Shown: positions 28,842 to 40,494, numbered from the stretch's first letter. The stretch is DNA of 64,000 nucleotides from an uncultured Ruminiclostridium sp. (GCA_947627695.1 CANQXF010000004.1:119398-183397), one strand, 5' to 3'. The notes: a model not told the origin generated them from the sequence alone. A program made the numbers and translations.

Positions 28842-29123
28842 ATGAAATGGCCTTGGAAAAAGAAAAAGCTCTCCTTTGACGACGCGGCAAAATTCAACTG
28901 GGAATTGGATACCAACGCTGAATTGAGGCAAAAGCTGGACGAGCTTGCAAAACAGTATTCCGACCTGAGCGAAAGGGAATATAGGAGGAAGCTCCTGCTG
29001 CTGCTTCGCAAAAACGGTCTGGTCATTGATTCAGATCAGCTGGATATGCTTTTGCTTCTGAGGCGTAAAACGGATCAGATGTTACTGAGGCAAGAGGCGA
29101 ATAACGTCGAAGAAACGACGTAG
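28842..29123 (+). CDS. Small charged helical hypothetical protein
   Basis: MKWPWKKKKLSFDDAAKFNW...; RBS GAGAGGAAATCTGAT. ORF-track start 28596 lies in repeat A. Confidence 0.65.
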   Translation: MKWPWKKKKLSFDDAAKFNWELDTNAELRQKLDELAKQYSDLSEREYRRKLLLLLRKNGLVIDSDQLDMLLLLRRKTDQMLLRQEANNVEETT

Positions 29124-29172
29124 ACTTTGTTCCCGCTTGCGCCGTACCTGTAATTAAGGCGGCGCAGGAATA

Positions 29173-29280
29173 ATGGCTGACGAATTTCCCCTTATCTATG
29201 GAGGAAGCGGCAGCGATATCCCCATGGTGTCGGCAGATATCTGCGACTTTGATTATAGAGTGATCTGGAGCGTTTTATGA
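29173..29280 (+). CDS. Candidate 35-aa small protein, translationally coupled
   Basis: [35 protein letters not shown]; its TGA overlaps the ATG of the next gene (ATGA). Confidence 0.4.
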   Translation: MADEFPLIYGGSGSDIPMVSADICDFDYRVIWSVL

Positions 29281-32114
29281 TATACATACAACTTGGGCTG
29301 GCGGCCCTGTGTCCCGCCATAGTGTCCGCCCTGTTCTATCTGAGCAATAAAAAAGCGGGCTTTTCAAAGCTGCCCGAGAGAACAAAGCAGGTCGTTTACG
29401 GCCTGGTGTTCGGTCTGCTTGCAGTTTTAAGCACCGAGTTTGGCTCAGAGATCGACGGCGCCGTGATAAGCGCGAGGGACGCCGCGCCCTTATGCGCGGG
29501 ATTGATTTTCGGCGTGCCCGCAGGCATTTTGGCGGGCTTTATCGGCGGCGTATGGAGATTTCTTGTTTCGATATTGGGCGAAGGGGCATACACGGGTATA
29601 GGAGCGAGCCTCACGACACTTCTTGCAGGCTTGCTGGGCGCCGCGCTGAGAAAATGGCTGTTTGACAACAAGCGCCCATTCTGGTACTACGGGCTGGCGG
29701 CAGGGTCTGTGGTGGAAGTTGTAAATATGCTGATGGTGTTTTTGATAAATATGGAGGACGTTCACAGGGCGTTTGAGCTGGTGGAGAAATGCACGCTGCC
29801 GATGGTCGCCCTGAACGCAGGCGCGGTGACAATTGCAATGCTGGCGGTGTCCGCTTTGGCGGGTGAGCTGAAAAAATCAAAGGGGAAAACCAGATATCAG
29901 CTTGCGCAGACTTTTTCACGGTGGCTTTTGTTTTGCGTCGTTCTGGCATTTCTGGTGTCAAGTCTGTTTGTCTACGCGTTGCAGACAAGGCTTGCAGTGA
30001 ATGACGCACAGAATATGCTCTCGCTTTATATCGAAGACGTGAGGGCGGATATCAACGACGCCTCGGACGAAAATCTTTTGAAGCTCACACGGAAGATAAG
30101 GGACGATCTGAACGAGATCGGGAATTATGATAAATCGGTCCTTTTGCCGCTGCTGGAGGAAAACAACGTATCTGAAATAAATATCATCGACGAAAACGGG
30201 ATAATTATCGCAAGCACTACACCCGAATTTGTCGGATTTGATATGTCAGGCGGCGAACAGTCCAACGAGTTTATGGCGCTGCTTCACGGCAAAGAGGAGC
30301 TTGTGCAGCGCTATCAGCCTATTTCCCACGACTCGGGCGTTTCAATGAAATACGCGGGAGCCGTTCTGGATAACGGCGGCTTTGTTCAGGTGGGGTACGA
30401 TTCGGGAAGATTTCAGGCGGACATCGACGGCCAGGTGGTAGGACTCACAAGGAACCGCCATGTGGGCGAGGACGGATTTATGCTCATAGCGAATGAGGAG
30501 CTCCGCCTTGTGAGCGACCCGAGTGGCCATGAGGGAGCGTCTCTTGACGTTACGGGTATTTGCCTGACGCCGAATGAGGATAACTCTTCCTCCGAAAAAT
30601 ACGGGAGCGAATGGCAGGCGCTCACACAAACGGTCTTCGGTGAAAGCTGTTACGTGATGTACGGCGTCACGGAAGGATATTATATCATCGGAGTGCTGCC
30701 CCGGTCTGAGGTGGTTTTCAGCCGCAATATGCAGTTATATACCACGGTGTTTATCGAGATAATGGTATTTGCGGCTCTGTTCGTGCTGATCTACTTCCTT
30801 GTAAAGAAGCTGGTGGTGGAGAATATCCAGAAAGTAAACCGTTCTCTGGAGGAGATAACGGGCGGAAACCTTAATGTGACCGTTGACGTTCGGGGCAACG
30901 AGGAATTTGTATCGCTGTCAGACGACATCAACTCAACGGTCCACGCATTGAAGGGATATATCGCGGAAGCGGCCGCAAGGATAGACAGGGAGCTGGAATT
31001 TGCCAGGACTATCCAGTTATCCACGCTGCCCTGCGTATTTCCGCCCTATCCCGACAGGACGGATTTTGACATTCACGCGACTATGGACACGGCAAAAGAA
31101 GTGGGAGGAGATTTTTACGACTTTTATCTGCTTGATGAAAACCGTCTTGCATTTCTGATAGCGGACGTGTCTGGCAAGGGAATATCCGCGGCGATGTTTA
31201 TGATGAAGGCAAAAACGCTGATAAAAAGCCTTGCCGACAAGGAAAGCGACGTATCAAAGATACTGACAAGAGCCAACGAGGAGCTGTGCGAGAATAACGA
31301 GGCGGAAATGTTCGTGACCTGCTGGATGGGGATACTTGACCTCAGGACCCACACGGTGCATTTTGCGAATGCGGGACATAATCCGCCGCTTGTAAGACAT
31401 AGGGACGGAAAATTTGAATATTTCAGGACCCGCCCCGATTTTGTCCTTGCGGGCATGGAGGGCGTGAAATACAGAAGCGGCGAATTAAAGCTTATGCCCG
31501 GGGACGAAATATTCCTTTATACCGACGGGGTTACCGAGGCGGAGAACGCCGAAAACGAGCTATATGGCGAGGCGAGGCTGAAGTCCGCCCTTGACAGGCT
31601 TGAAGGCGCAAGCGCAAAGGATATATGCCTTGGCGTGAAGAAGGACGTAGACGCTTTTGTCGGGGAAACACCCCAGTTTGACGATATGACTATGCTCTGC
31701 ATTCGCCTTACGCAAAAATACAGCATAACCGTCGACCCGAGGGAGGATACCGCCGTGCAGACAGTGGCGTCGTTCGTTGAGGAAACGCTTGCTCAGGCAA
31801 GTGCGCCTGTGAAAATCGTGATGAAGATGAACATTGCGGCAGACGAGGTTTATTCCAATATCCGCCGTTACAGCGGCGCAACAAAAGCGCAGATTGAATG
31901 TGCTATCAGCGGGAACAATATCACTTTGGTATTTGCGGACGACGGGTTCCCTTACGACCCGCTGAATAAGAAAGACCCCGACACGACCCTTTCGGCTGAT
32001 GAGAGAGAAATCGGCGGGCTGGGCATTTTTATGGTAAAGAAAACGATGGACAACGTGGAATACGAGTATTCGGAGGGAATGAACCGTCTGACTTTGAAAA
32101 AGAGCTGGGCATAG
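29277..32114 (+). CDS. LytS-like 5TM receptor + HAMP + SpoIIE PP2C phosphatase + C-terminal HATPase
   Basis: N-term 5TMR_LYT-like; '[35 protein letters not shown]'; C-term '[18 protein letters not shown]...[13 protein letters not shown]'. Confidence 0.9.
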   Translation: MIYIQLGLAALCPAIVSALFYLSNKKAGFSKLPERTKQVVYGLVFGLLAVLSTEFGSEIDGAVISARDAAPLCAGLIFGVPAGILAGFIGGVWRFLVSILGEGAYTGIGASLTTLLAGLLGAALRKWLFDNKRPFWYYGLAAGSVVEVVNMLMVFLINMEDVHRAFELVEKCTLPMVALNAGAVTIAMLAVSALAGELKKSKGKTRYQLAQTFSRWLLFCVVLAFLVSSLFVYALQTRLAVNDAQNMLSLYIEDVRADINDASDENLLKLTRKIRDDLNEIGNYDKSVLLPLLEENNVSEINIIDENGIIIASTTPEFVGFDMSGGEQSNEFMALLHGKEELVQRYQPISHDSGVSMKYAGAVLDNGGFVQVGYDSGRFQADIDGQVVGLTRNRHVGEDGFMLIANEELRLVSDPSGHEGASLDVTGICLTPNEDNSSSEKYGSEWQALTQTVFGESCYVMYGVTEGYYIIGVLPRSEVVFSRNMQLYTTVFIEIMVFAALFVLIYFLVKKLVVENIQKVNRSLEEITGGNLNVTVDVRGNEEFVSLSDDINSTVHALKGYIAEAAARIDRELEFARTIQLSTLPCVFPPYPDRTDFDIHATMDTAKEVGGDFYDFYLLDENRLAFLIADVSGKGISAAMFMMKAKTLIKSLADKESDVSKILTRANEELCENNEAEMFVTCWMGILDLRTHTVHFANAGHNPPLVRHRDGKFEYFRTRPDFVLAGMEGVKYRSGELKLMPGDEIFLYTDGVTEAENAENELYGEARLKSALDRLEGASAKDICLGVKKDVDAFVGETPQFDDMTMLCIRLTQKYSITVDPREDTAVQTVASFVEETLAQASAPVKIVMKMNIAADEVYSNIRRYSGATKAQIECAISGNNITLVFADDGFPYDPLNKKDPDTTLSADEREIGGLGIFMVKKTMDNVEYEYSEGMNRLTLKKSWA

Positions 32115-32134
32115 TCAGCCTGAAAGGAGAACGA

Positions 32135-35100
32135 ATGAATAAGAACGATAAAATTTTCAAAACGAAAGCGGTGATACGATTGAAGAAAATATTATGTCTT
32201 GCCATGTCCTTTGTGCTTATCTGCCTGCTGCTTGCGGGCTGCGGGAAAGACGGGAGCGAAGCTGTCACCGATATCCGTCAGCTTGACGGGCAGACTATCG
32301 GCGTAATGACCGGCTCCAGCTTTGACGTTCATACCGATAATCTGATCGAGGGCGCAGAAAAGCAGTATTACGACCGTATCACGGATCTGGCTCTTGCTGT
32401 TGAGCAGGGGAAGATTGCCGCTTTTTTGATGGACGAGCCTATCGCCCGTCTGCTTTGCAAGCAAAATCAAGCGGTGACCTACATTCCCGAGGTGCTGGTG
32501 CAGGAGAGCTATGCGGCCGCCTTTTCAAAAACACAGCGCGGCGCGGCGCTGAGGGACGAGTATAACGAATTTCTGGCGCAGATAAGGGCGGACGGCACGC
32601 TGGAGGAGATAGACAAGATCTGGATAGGCACGGACGAAAGCAAAAAGGTGGTTGAGGACTGGACGGCCTTCCCCGCAGAGAACGGCGTCGTCAGAATGGC
32701 GGTAAAAAACGACGTCGAGCCCTTCTGCTATATCAAGGACGGACGTATCGTCGGGTATGATATCGATATTATGGTACGTTTCTGCAAGGCCTACGGCTAT
32801 GGGCTTGAGGTGACGGGCGCAGAGATATCGTCTATTTTCGCAGGTCTTGCCACAGGTACATATGATGTATCGGCCAATGGTATGACCGTGACGGAGGAAC
32901 GTGCGGAAAGCGTTAACTTCGCCGAGCCGAACTACACAGGCGGCGTGGTGGCGGTGGTTGCAAATCACGGGCAATTTGATGTGCGCTTCAGAACGTTTCA
33001 GGATTTTGAGGGCAAAACCGTGGGCGTTATGTCAGGCAGCATTTCGGACCAGCTTGTCAGCTCCGTGGTAAGCGGCTGCGAATTTAAGTATTACGACGAC
33101 GCTTCTGCTTCGCTTCTTGCGCTTCAGTCGGGGGCGCTTGACGCGGTGGCGCACGATATGCCCGTTGCGCAGCTGGCGGTGGCAAGGCAGCCCGATCTGG
33201 CGATATTCCCCCAAACGGTATCCCCCGACACTTACGGCCTCGGTCTTCAGAAGGACAGCCCGCTGACGGATAAGATCAGCGCCATTATTGAGAGATATAC
33301 TGAGGACGGCACGCTGGACGCCCTGCGGGAAAAATGGCTGAGCGCCGACGAAAGCAAAAAGACCATAGACGTGGGCGAGTATGACGCGCCCAACGGCACC
33401 CTGCGTTATGCCCATGACTCAACGCTTGAGCCTATGAGCTATGTTGGAGGAAACGGTCAGTCCCTCGGCTATGAGGTCGAGCTGGTCTCGCTAATTGCCA
33501 AAGAGCTTGGAATGAAGCTTGAGATAACCCAAAGCACATTCGGTTCGCTGATACAGATGTTAAGCAGCGGCAGGGCGGATATCGTATCGGGCGCCATGAG
33601 CATAACCGACGAGAGGCGGGAGAGCATAGATTTCCCCACCACTCATTACGTGGGCGGTATGACGCTCATCGTTCGGGGCGAAGATATGGGAATGGCGGTT
33701 GAGACGGAAGAAACGGACTTCTGGACAGGGCTGACAAACAGCTTTTATAAGAATTTCATTCAGGAAAACCGCTGGCAGATGATACTTTCGGGTCTTGCCG
33801 TAACGTTTATTATCTCCGTCTTTTCGGCTTTGTTCGGAACGGTGCTGGGCTTTGGTCTGTGTATGGTGCGCCGCAGCCGCAACAAAATCATCTCAAAGAT
33901 AACGGCGGCATTTATCCGTCTGATACAGGGAATTCCCGTGCTGGTGCTGTTGATGGTGCTTTTCTACGTCGTGCTTGCGGGCGCAAGGCTCAGCGGTATC
34001 GTCGTGTCGATAATAGGCTTCTCTATCAACTTCGCCGTCTATGTTTCCGAAATGATACGCACGGGTATCAACGCCGTTGACGCAGGTCAGTGGGAGGCGG
34101 CTTCCGCTATGGGCTTCGGGCGGGTAAAGACCTTCACGAAAATCATCGCCCCGCAGGCGGCAAGGCACGTTTTGCCCGTATATAAAGGCGAATTTATCTC
34201 TATGATAAAAATGACGTCCGTGGTGGGATATATCGCGGTGCAGGATCTGACAAAAGCGACAGACCTTATCCGCAGCCGCACCTTTGAGGCGTTCTTCCCG
34301 CTGATACTGACTGCGGTTCTGTATTTCATACTGGCATGGTGCCTGACCTTTCTTCTGGGACTTGCGGAAAGGAAGATAGACCCCCACCGCCGACGCAGAG
34401 AGCTAAAGGGAATTAACAGGAATATTTCTCTGTCGGAAATTTCTGAGGAGCCGAAAGCCCCCCAAAGCGGGGAGCCTGTAATCGTGATTTCCCACCTGAA
34501 GAAGGCGTTTCCCAACGCAACTCCCCTGAAAGACGTCAACGCCGTCATAAACAGAGGGGACGTTATCTCCATCATCGGACCTTCAGGCACGGGCAAAAGC
34601 ACCTTACTGCGCTGTATCAACCGACTTGAAACGCCGACGGAGGGACAGATAGAGGTGTTCGGTCAGCAGGTCACAGGCGTGAAGATGTCGCAGCTTGGCG
34701 AAGTCCGCCGCCGTATGGGAATGGTATTCCAGAGCTTCAACCTGTTTGCGCATCTGACGGTCATAGAAAACATTATGCTCGGCCCCGTAGAGCTGCTGGG
34801 CTGTTCCCGACAGCAGGCCTATGAACGGGGAATGCGCTTGCTGGCAAGCGTAGGGCTGGCGGAAAAGGAGCTGAACTACCCCGACGAGCTTTCTGGCGGT
34901 CAGAAACAGAGAGTCGCCATTGCGCGCACTCTGGGAATGCAGCCCGAGATCGTGCTCTTTGACGAGCCCACAAGCGCGCTGGACCCCACTATGGTGGGAG
35001 AGGTTCTGGCGGTCATACACGGTCTTGCCCAGCAGGGGCTCACCATGCTTATTGTAACCCACGAGATGAAGTTTGCTCGTGACGTATCAACGAGGGTATT

Positions 35101-35563
35101 TTATATGGACGAGGGTGTCGTTTATGAGGAGGGAACGCCGAAGCAGGTGTTCGACAACCCGAAGACAGACCGCTGTCGGGCGTTCGTACGTCGCCTGAAG
35201 ACCCTCCGCCTCGATATTGCTTCCAAGGAGTTTGACTTCATCGGCGCGGCGGCGGATATCGACCGCTTTGCCCGCAAGCAGCTTCTGAGCGCGCGGCAGT
35301 CCCTCAAGTATCAGCAAATTTTTGAAGAGCTTTGCGTGACGAGCATTCTGCCGACCCTGCCGGACGACAGGTGCAGTCTTAGCTTTGACGCCCTTTGCAG
35401 TGAAGACGGAAGCGAATGTGAGGCTGTTATTCGTTGGAACGGGGAGGAGTTCGACCCGTTGACCCAAGGAGATGAGCTCAGCGCGTCCTTGGCTCTCAGC
35501 AGAACCAAGAGCAGCGCCCACGCCTATGCCGACGGGATAAACACTGTGACTATCGTATTTTAA
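32135..35563 (+). CDS. Fused amino-acid ABC transporter: binding lobes + permease + ATPase + C-terminal GHKL-like region
   Basis: Lipobox LLAGC; permease '[27 protein letters not shown]'; ATPase '[15 protein letters not shown]', '[19 protein letters not shown]', '[11 protein letters not shown]'. Confidence 0.92.
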   Translation: MNKNDKIFKTKAVIRLKKILCLAMSFVLICLLLAGCGKDGSEAVTDIRQLDGQTIGVMTGSSFDVHTDNLIEGAEKQYYDRITDLALAVEQGKIAAFLMDEPIARLLCKQNQAVTYIPEVLVQESYAAAFSKTQRGAALRDEYNEFLAQIRADGTLEEIDKIWIGTDESKKVVEDWTAFPAENGVVRMAVKNDVEPFCYIKDGRIVGYDIDIMVRFCKAYGYGLEVTGAEISSIFAGLATGTYDVSANGMTVTEERAESVNFAEPNYTGGVVAVVANHGQFDVRFRTFQDFEGKTVGVMSGSISDQLVSSVVSGCEFKYYDDASASLLALQSGALDAVAHDMPVAQLAVARQPDLAIFPQTVSPDTYGLGLQKDSPLTDKISAIIERYTEDGTLDALREKWLSADESKKTIDVGEYDAPNGTLRYAHDSTLEPMSYVGGNGQSLGYEVELVSLIAKELGMKLEITQSTFGSLIQMLSSGRADIVSGAMSITDERRESIDFPTTHYVGGMTLIVRGEDMGMAVETEETDFWTGLTNSFYKNFIQENRWQMILSGLAVTFIISVFSALFGTVLGFGLCMVRRSRNKIISKITAAFIRLIQGIPVLVLLMVLFYVVLAGARLSGIVVSIIGFSINFAVYVSEMIRTGINAVDAGQWEAASAMGFGRVKTFTKIIAPQAARHVLPVYKGEFISMIKMTSVVGYIAVQDLTKATDLIRSRTFEAFFPLILTAVLYFILAWCLTFLLGLAERKIDPHRRRRELKGINRNISLSEISEEPKAPQSGEPVIVISHLKKAFPNATPLKDVNAVINRGDVISIIGPSGTGKSTLLRCINRLETPTEGQIEVFGQQVTGVKMSQLGEVRRRMGMVFQSFNLFAHLTVIENIMLGPVELLGCSRQQAYERGMRLLASVGLAEKELNYPDELSGGQKQRVAIARTLGMQPEIVLFDEPTSALDPTMVGEVLAVIHGLAQQGLTMLIVTHEMKFARDVSTRVFYMDEGVVYEEGTPKQVFDNPKTDRCRAFVRRLKTLRLDIASKEFDFIGAAADIDRFARKQLLSARQSLKYQQIFEELCVTSILPTLPDDRCSLSFDALCSEDGSECEAVIRWNGEEFDPLTQGDELSASLALSRTKSSAHAYADGINTVTIVF

Positions 35564-35581
35564 AGCTTTTGAGGTGAAAAA

Positions 35582-37264
35582 ATGAACATCAAGACAAAAA
35601 AGAAAAAACAGCCGTGCATTTTGGCTGTCATACTTGCGGCTACGCTGCTTTTGGGCGGGTGCAATGCGAATGATAAGGCGCAAGCCGACGACATCATAAT
35701 TTTATACACCAACGACGTGCATTGCGCCGTTGATGAAGATATCGGCTACGCGGGGCTTGCGGCGTATAAGAAATGGTGCGGGGAAAATACCCCTTACGTC
35801 ACGCTGGTAGACTGCGGGGACGCTCTGCACGGGGACGTTATCGGCGCAGTTTCCAAGGGCGAATATCCCGCGGAGCTTATGAACCGCGCAGGATATGACT
35901 TTGCGGTGCTGGGAGACCAGGAGTTCGGCTACGGAATGGAACAGCTCGATAGGCTTATGGAGATAAGCGGCGCACAGTATCTCGGCTGCAATATTCGCTA
36001 TACGGGGACGGAAGACGTGGCGTTTCTCTCTCGGCTCCTGCCGTATAAGATAGTATCCTACGGCGAGGTAAAGGTCGCCTTTATAGGGGTGTCAACGCCT
36101 GAGAGCATAGTAAAATCCGTTCCGACCTACTTTTGCGACCAGAACGGAAACTATGTATATGACTTCTGCGGCGGAAGCGGGGAGGCATTATACAGCCGCG
36201 TTCAGGAGAACGTGGACGCCTGTCTGAAAGACGGCGCGGATTACGTCGTAATTCTTGCTCATCTGGGAACGGACGAGTCCTCCTCGCCCTTTACGTCCAC
36301 CGAGCTTATCGCAAATACAAGGGGGATAGACGCCGTGCTGGACGGCAATTCTCTGAGCGAAATTTCCTGTAACGTGGTTAAAAATGCGGACGGGGAAAAG
36401 GTGGTTTTGTCCTCCACAGGTATGGGGCTCAACAATATCGGCTGCCTCACCATAACCGCGAACGGGAATATACAGACGGGGCTTATCGAGAGCTATCCTG
36501 ATAAGGACAGCGAAATGTCAGGCTTTATAGAAAGCATTGAAAAAGAGCTTGAAGCCGAGCTGACGGAAAGCGTCGGCGTATCAGAGGTAACGCTTACGAC
36601 CGTTTCCGATTCGGGAATGCGCCTTATCAGGAACAGGGAGACCAATCTTGGGGATTTCTGCGCGGACGCGTACAAAGCCGTATCGGGGGCGGATATCGCG
36701 CTTGTGAACGGCGGCGGAATCCGCGGGGATATTCTTGCGGGAGAGGTCACCTATGGGGATATTCTCGGCGTGCACCCTTACGGAAATTCCCTGTGCGTGG
36801 TAAAGGCAACGGGGCAGGAAATACTCGACGCTCTTGAAATGGCGAGCCGCTTCTGCCTGCCAAACCCGAACGACGGGGAAAACGCAGTGGGGGAATGCGG
36901 AGGCTTTTTGCAGGTGTCGGGGCTTAAATATACAATAGACACCTCTGTTGGATCCACTGTGGAGACGGACGAGCAGGAGAATTTCCTCTCCTGCGGGGAC
37001 GATCGCAGAGTAAAGGACGTTATGGTCCTTGATGAGAACGGCAGCTATACGGAGCTTCAGCCCGACAAGATATATACGGTAGCGTCCCACAACTACCTTA
37101 TCAAGGAAGGCGGGGACGGACTGAATATGTTTATGGACAACGAGCTTACGATAGATGAGGGAATGACGGATTATGAGATACTTATGACCTATCTCACCGA
37201 CGAGCTGAACGGAACTGTGGGGAATGAGTACGCTCTGCCGCAGGGACGGATAGAGATCAGATAA
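35582..37264 (+). CDS. 5'-nucleotidase/UshA-like metallophosphatase lipoprotein
   Basis: 'LLLGGCNAND' lipobox, 'ILYTNDVHCAVD', 'VDCGDALHGD', 'LVNGGGIRGDI'. Confidence 0.92.
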   Translation: MNIKTKKKKQPCILAVILAATLLLGGCNANDKAQADDIIILYTNDVHCAVDEDIGYAGLAAYKKWCGENTPYVTLVDCGDALHGDVIGAVSKGEYPAELMNRAGYDFAVLGDQEFGYGMEQLDRLMEISGAQYLGCNIRYTGTEDVAFLSRLLPYKIVSYGEVKVAFIGVSTPESIVKSVPTYFCDQNGNYVYDFCGGSGEALYSRVQENVDACLKDGADYVVILAHLGTDESSSPFTSTELIANTRGIDAVLDGNSLSEISCNVVKNADGEKVVLSSTGMGLNNIGCLTITANGNIQTGLIESYPDKDSEMSGFIESIEKELEAELTESVGVSEVTLTTVSDSGMRLIRNRETNLGDFCADAYKAVSGADIALVNGGGIRGDILAGEVTYGDILGVHPYGNSLCVVKATGQEILDALEMASRFCLPNPNDGENAVGECGGFLQVSGLKYTIDTSVGSTVETDEQENFLSCGDDRRVKDVMVLDENGSYTELQPDKIYTVASHNYLIKEGGDGLNMFMDNELTIDEGMTDYEILMTYLTDELNGTVGNEYALPQGRIEIR

Positions 37265-37327
37265 AGACACAGCCCTGCTTGTTATATTTCTTTATGATCC
37301 GCTCGGAGCGCGAAACGGCATAAGCTC

Positions 37328-38614
37328 TCATAATGCTATCACCAGCTTGAACCAGCCGTCCTCTGCGCTGAAGGAATAAAAAGCGTTATACTTTTCGCAG
37401 AAAGCCGTGATGGAGCGTGTGCCGATACCGTGACCTGATCTGTCCGATTGCGGGAGCCCGTTTCTGCCGAAGGATATCTGCCCGCAGTATGGGTTTTCTA
37501 TCTCAAACATAAACTGCGGCTTATGAATACACCGAATTATGATTTTTCGCTGTTCTTTCGGAAGCATCTCACAGGCGTTTACAGCATTTTCCAGAGCGTT
37601 GGAAAAGCATATCGCAAGCTCGGCGGCGTCGACGGGCAGCTTTTCTGGTAGGGAAAGCCTCATTTCCACCTCAATGCCCGAGCGCTCAGCACGTCCTGAA
37701 TATGCGGCAAGCGTGGCGTTCAGGATAGGGTCGCCGCAATAGCGGGCAGATGCGGAGATGTCGTTTCGCTCATAGACCTCTTTTATATAATCAAGGATCG
37801 CTTCGGCATTTTCCTCCCGCGCAAAATCGGAGATTGCGGAAAGCGTTTGCCGAATGCTCCGCCTTGCGTTCCTTACCTCCTCCGCTTTCCTCTCGGCGTC
37901 CTTTGCCTGTTTTTTGTTGTTCTCTATTTGCAGCCTTAAAAGATCGCGGTCCTGCTCCTCCATTCGGTATCGGTATTGGAGCCGCAGGTATTGGAAAACG
38001 GCGTAGTAGATGATGAGGAGGACTGCGCCCGAGAGGGCAAACAGGACGGGAAAGGAGTCATTCTGCGTGTAATGCGCAGGGTACAGCGCAAGCACCATTG
38101 TAAGTATGAAAAAAGAGCAGGGTATCATAGCCAGTATCCCCCAGCCCCCGATGACCGTGTCCGCAATATTCAGAAAAACGTTTCGCAGGAAGAATGCCTC
38201 CGCAAAGATCACTATAAGGTAGGCGGAAAGAAGCAGCAGAAGATTTGTCCCGGAGCCGCCCCCAAGCAGTGTGTTTAGCTGCGTCACGCCGACAGTGAGG
38301 TAGAGGGACAGCAAAAGCTCAGACAAACAGCAGAAAATATGCCTTGAAAGGGACTCGTCCGCGATAAGAAAGGTTATGACGATTCCAGGCAGGGAGATAG
38401 TTAACACACAGCTGCGCAAAAAGGGCATAAAGCCCAGAAACCGTATGCAAAGGACGGAAAAAGCGATGGAATAAACCACGTATCCAATGATGATAAGCAG
38501 ATTTTTCCTTTTATTTTCCTTTATTCTGCTGATAGAAACGACCATACCCAGTGTGCCGAATATGCAGACAAGCACCCTTAATGTCTGATATACGGTATTA
38601 TTATCAAAAATCAT
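37328..38614 (-). CDS. AgrC-like kinase with ATPase domain but without the phospho-acceptor His
   Basis: 'NALENAVNACEML' N-box and 'GHGIGTRSI' present; DHp reads NARRSIRQTLSAI. Confidence 0.85.
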   Translation of the reverse strand: MIFDNNTVYQTLRVLVCIFGTLGMVVSISRIKENKRKNLLIIIGYVVYSIAFSVLCIRFLGFMPFLRSCVLTISLPGIVITFLIADESLSRHIFCCLSELLLSLYLTVGVTQLNTLLGGGSGTNLLLLLSAYLIVIFAEAFFLRNVFLNIADTVIGGWGILAMIPCSFFILTMVLALYPAHYTQNDSFPVLFALSGAVLLIIYYAVFQYLRLQYRYRMEEQDRDLLRLQIENNKKQAKDAERKAEEVRNARRSIRQTLSAISDFAREENAEAILDYIKEVYERNDISASARYCGDPILNATLAAYSGRAERSGIEVEMRLSLPEKLPVDAAELAICFSNALENAVNACEMLPKEQRKIIIRCIHKPQFMFEIENPYCGQISFGRNGLPQSDRSGHGIGTRSITAFCEKYNAFYSFSAEDGWFKLVIAL

Positions 38615-38678
38615 AGCTTGCCGCCTGTTCTGCCTGTGTTACAGATGGGCGGATTTTTATAGACCTCTGTACATACAT

Positions 38679-39563
38679 TCATTCCCGCGCTTCTCCTTTC
38701 TCATCTGACAGCTCCGCGGCATTATCCACAAAATCAAGTATCGCCTGCGTGTCGCCGCTTTCCGCCAGGGCTGCGACTGTGGAGAGAACGTGGCGCAGGT
38801 CGTGCCGAATGATCTTCGTTTGCTTTTCGAGCGCCTCAATATCGGCGTTTTCTTTTTTGATGTTTTCCAGCTGAAGCTCCATTATCTCCTCATTTTGCTT
38901 TGACTGAAGCCTGCGGTACTGCAAGGACAGATAGCTTCCTATGGAGAAGTATACGGCGATAATGACGGCGCCCAGCAGGTAAAGCGTGACAACGCTCAAC
39001 ACCCGATTCGTATAATGCTCAGGGTAAAGGGCAGTCGTCACGGAAAGGACGATGAACGCACAGGGGATAAGGGAAAGAACGCCCCAGCCCTTTTTGATTA
39101 TGCCGACAAAATCAAGCCATATGCGCCTCACAAAGTAAAAATCAAACAGCACCGCCAGAAAATAGGAAAGCAGGCGCAGCAGAATGTCAGAAAGCTCGTT
39201 TCCGTTCAGGGCGGTGTTTATAAGTGTAACTGTGGCGGCGATATAGAGAGATACAAGAATATGCGTCGCCCCTGTAAAGACGAGCTTTGAAAACGGCTCG
39301 TCAGAGAGCTTGCAGAAAAGAAGGACTGCGGGGCAGGATACGGTGAGGATAAAAATTCTCAGAAAGCTCTCATAACCGAAGCAGTAAATGATCAGAAAAG
39401 TTGAGAGGACAACAAAAACCGCACAGCCAGAAATCACCGCAATTCCTGCGGCTTTTTTCCGAATTATTTTAAAACGGGTTGTGGACGCCATCATAGCGAC
39501 CGTGCCCGCAAAGATTATCAGAAACTTCAGGACTAAAAAAACAAGGTTATCCTCAAAAAGCAC
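38679..39563 (-). CDS. AgrC-like kinase with DHp His but without ATPase domain
   Basis: 'KIIRHDLRHVLSTVAALAESGDTQAILDFVDN' then stops after ~20 residues; only 64 bp to the next start codon. Confidence 0.85.
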   Translation of the reverse strand: MLFEDNLVFLVLKFLIIFAGTVAMMASTTRFKIIRKKAAGIAVISGCAVFVVLSTFLIIYCFGYESFLRIFILTVSCPAVLLFCKLSDEPFSKLVFTGATHILVSLYIAATVTLINTALNGNELSDILLRLLSYFLAVLFDFYFVRRIWLDFVGIIKKGWGVLSLIPCAFIVLSVTTALYPEHYTNRVLSVVTLYLLGAVIIAVYFSIGSYLSLQYRRLQSKQNEEIMELQLENIKKENADIEALEKQTKIIRHDLRHVLSTVAALAESGDTQAILDFVDNAAELSDEKGEARE

Positions 39564-40299
39564 GGTATTTCCCTCCGTTCAGCCAAAAGGACGCCCATTC
39601 CTTCTTGACAGAGTCATATACGCGGCGGGGAATTGGGACCCGCAGATTTCCCGTTAAAACCATATCCGTTTTCGTTACCTCCATAACGTGAGCCAGATTT
39701 ACCACGAACGAGGAGCCGACAAGGAGCATTTCGTTATGAGAGAGAAGGTCTGATACCGCGTCGGTAAAAGAGCCGTTGAACGTAATGCCCGCTATTATCC
39801 TGCCGTCAGCCATATAGTAGCAGATACGTTTTCCTGTGCGCTCCGCATACCGAATTTCTGCAACGGGGAGGATACGGACGCTGTCCGCGGTCTTGACTGA
39901 AACCGTCTCCTGCTTTGTTCGGGAAAGAGAGGAGAACGCTTTGTCGAGGCTTCGGAAGAACAGCGGCTTGTCCACAGGCTTTAAGAGGTAATCAAGAGCG
40001 TCCACCCGATAGGAGTCAAGCGCAAAGTCGGGAGATACGGTGAGGTAGATGAACATTCCCTGATCGTCACGCCTGCGCAGCGCCGTTCCAAGCTCAATGC
40101 CGTCCATCTCGGGCATAATGCAGTCGAAGATATAAAGGTCGAAGCCCCCGTATTCGTCCACGTGGTTCAAAAGCTCTTTTCCGAAGCAAAAGGACGACAG
40201 CGAAAGCGAACGGTCAGGATTTGCCTGTTTGTACTGCCCGATAAGATCTTTTATCGCTTCGCGGCACGATCTTTCATCATCGCATAATGCAATCTGCAA
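39553..40299 (-). CDS. LytTR-family response regulator
   Basis: Receiver 'IALCDDE..LYIFDCIMPEMDGIEL..DYLLKPVDKP' plus LytTR-like C-term; probable TTG start at 40299 after AAGGGGCGAAAACC. Confidence 0.9.
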   Translation of the reverse strand: MQIALCDDERSCREAIKDLIGQYKQANPDRSLSLSSFCFGKELLNHVDEYGGFDLYIFDCIMPEMDGIELGTALRRRDDQGMFIYLTVSPDFALDSYRVDALDYLLKPVDKPLFFRSLDKAFSSLSRTKQETVSVKTADSVRILPVAEIRYAERTGKRICYYMADGRIIAGITFNGSFTDAVSDLLSHNEMLLVGSSFVVNLAHVMEVTKTDMVLTGNLRVPIPRRVYDSVKKEWASFWLNGGKYRAF

Positions 40300-40494
40300 G
40301 GTTTTCGCCCCTTTTCTGATACAAACACGGCGGTGTTTGGATATCCTTATATTAAAAATCTGCACATCAACAGCTCTGTTCTCGCCTTATCCGCTGAAGA
40401 GCCGATTTGTTCTATAATCGAATTATATCAAGCGCAAAAGAAAATGTCAATAAAATTCAGACAGCACATTGTGTTTGGTGTCACGCTGTTGTGA

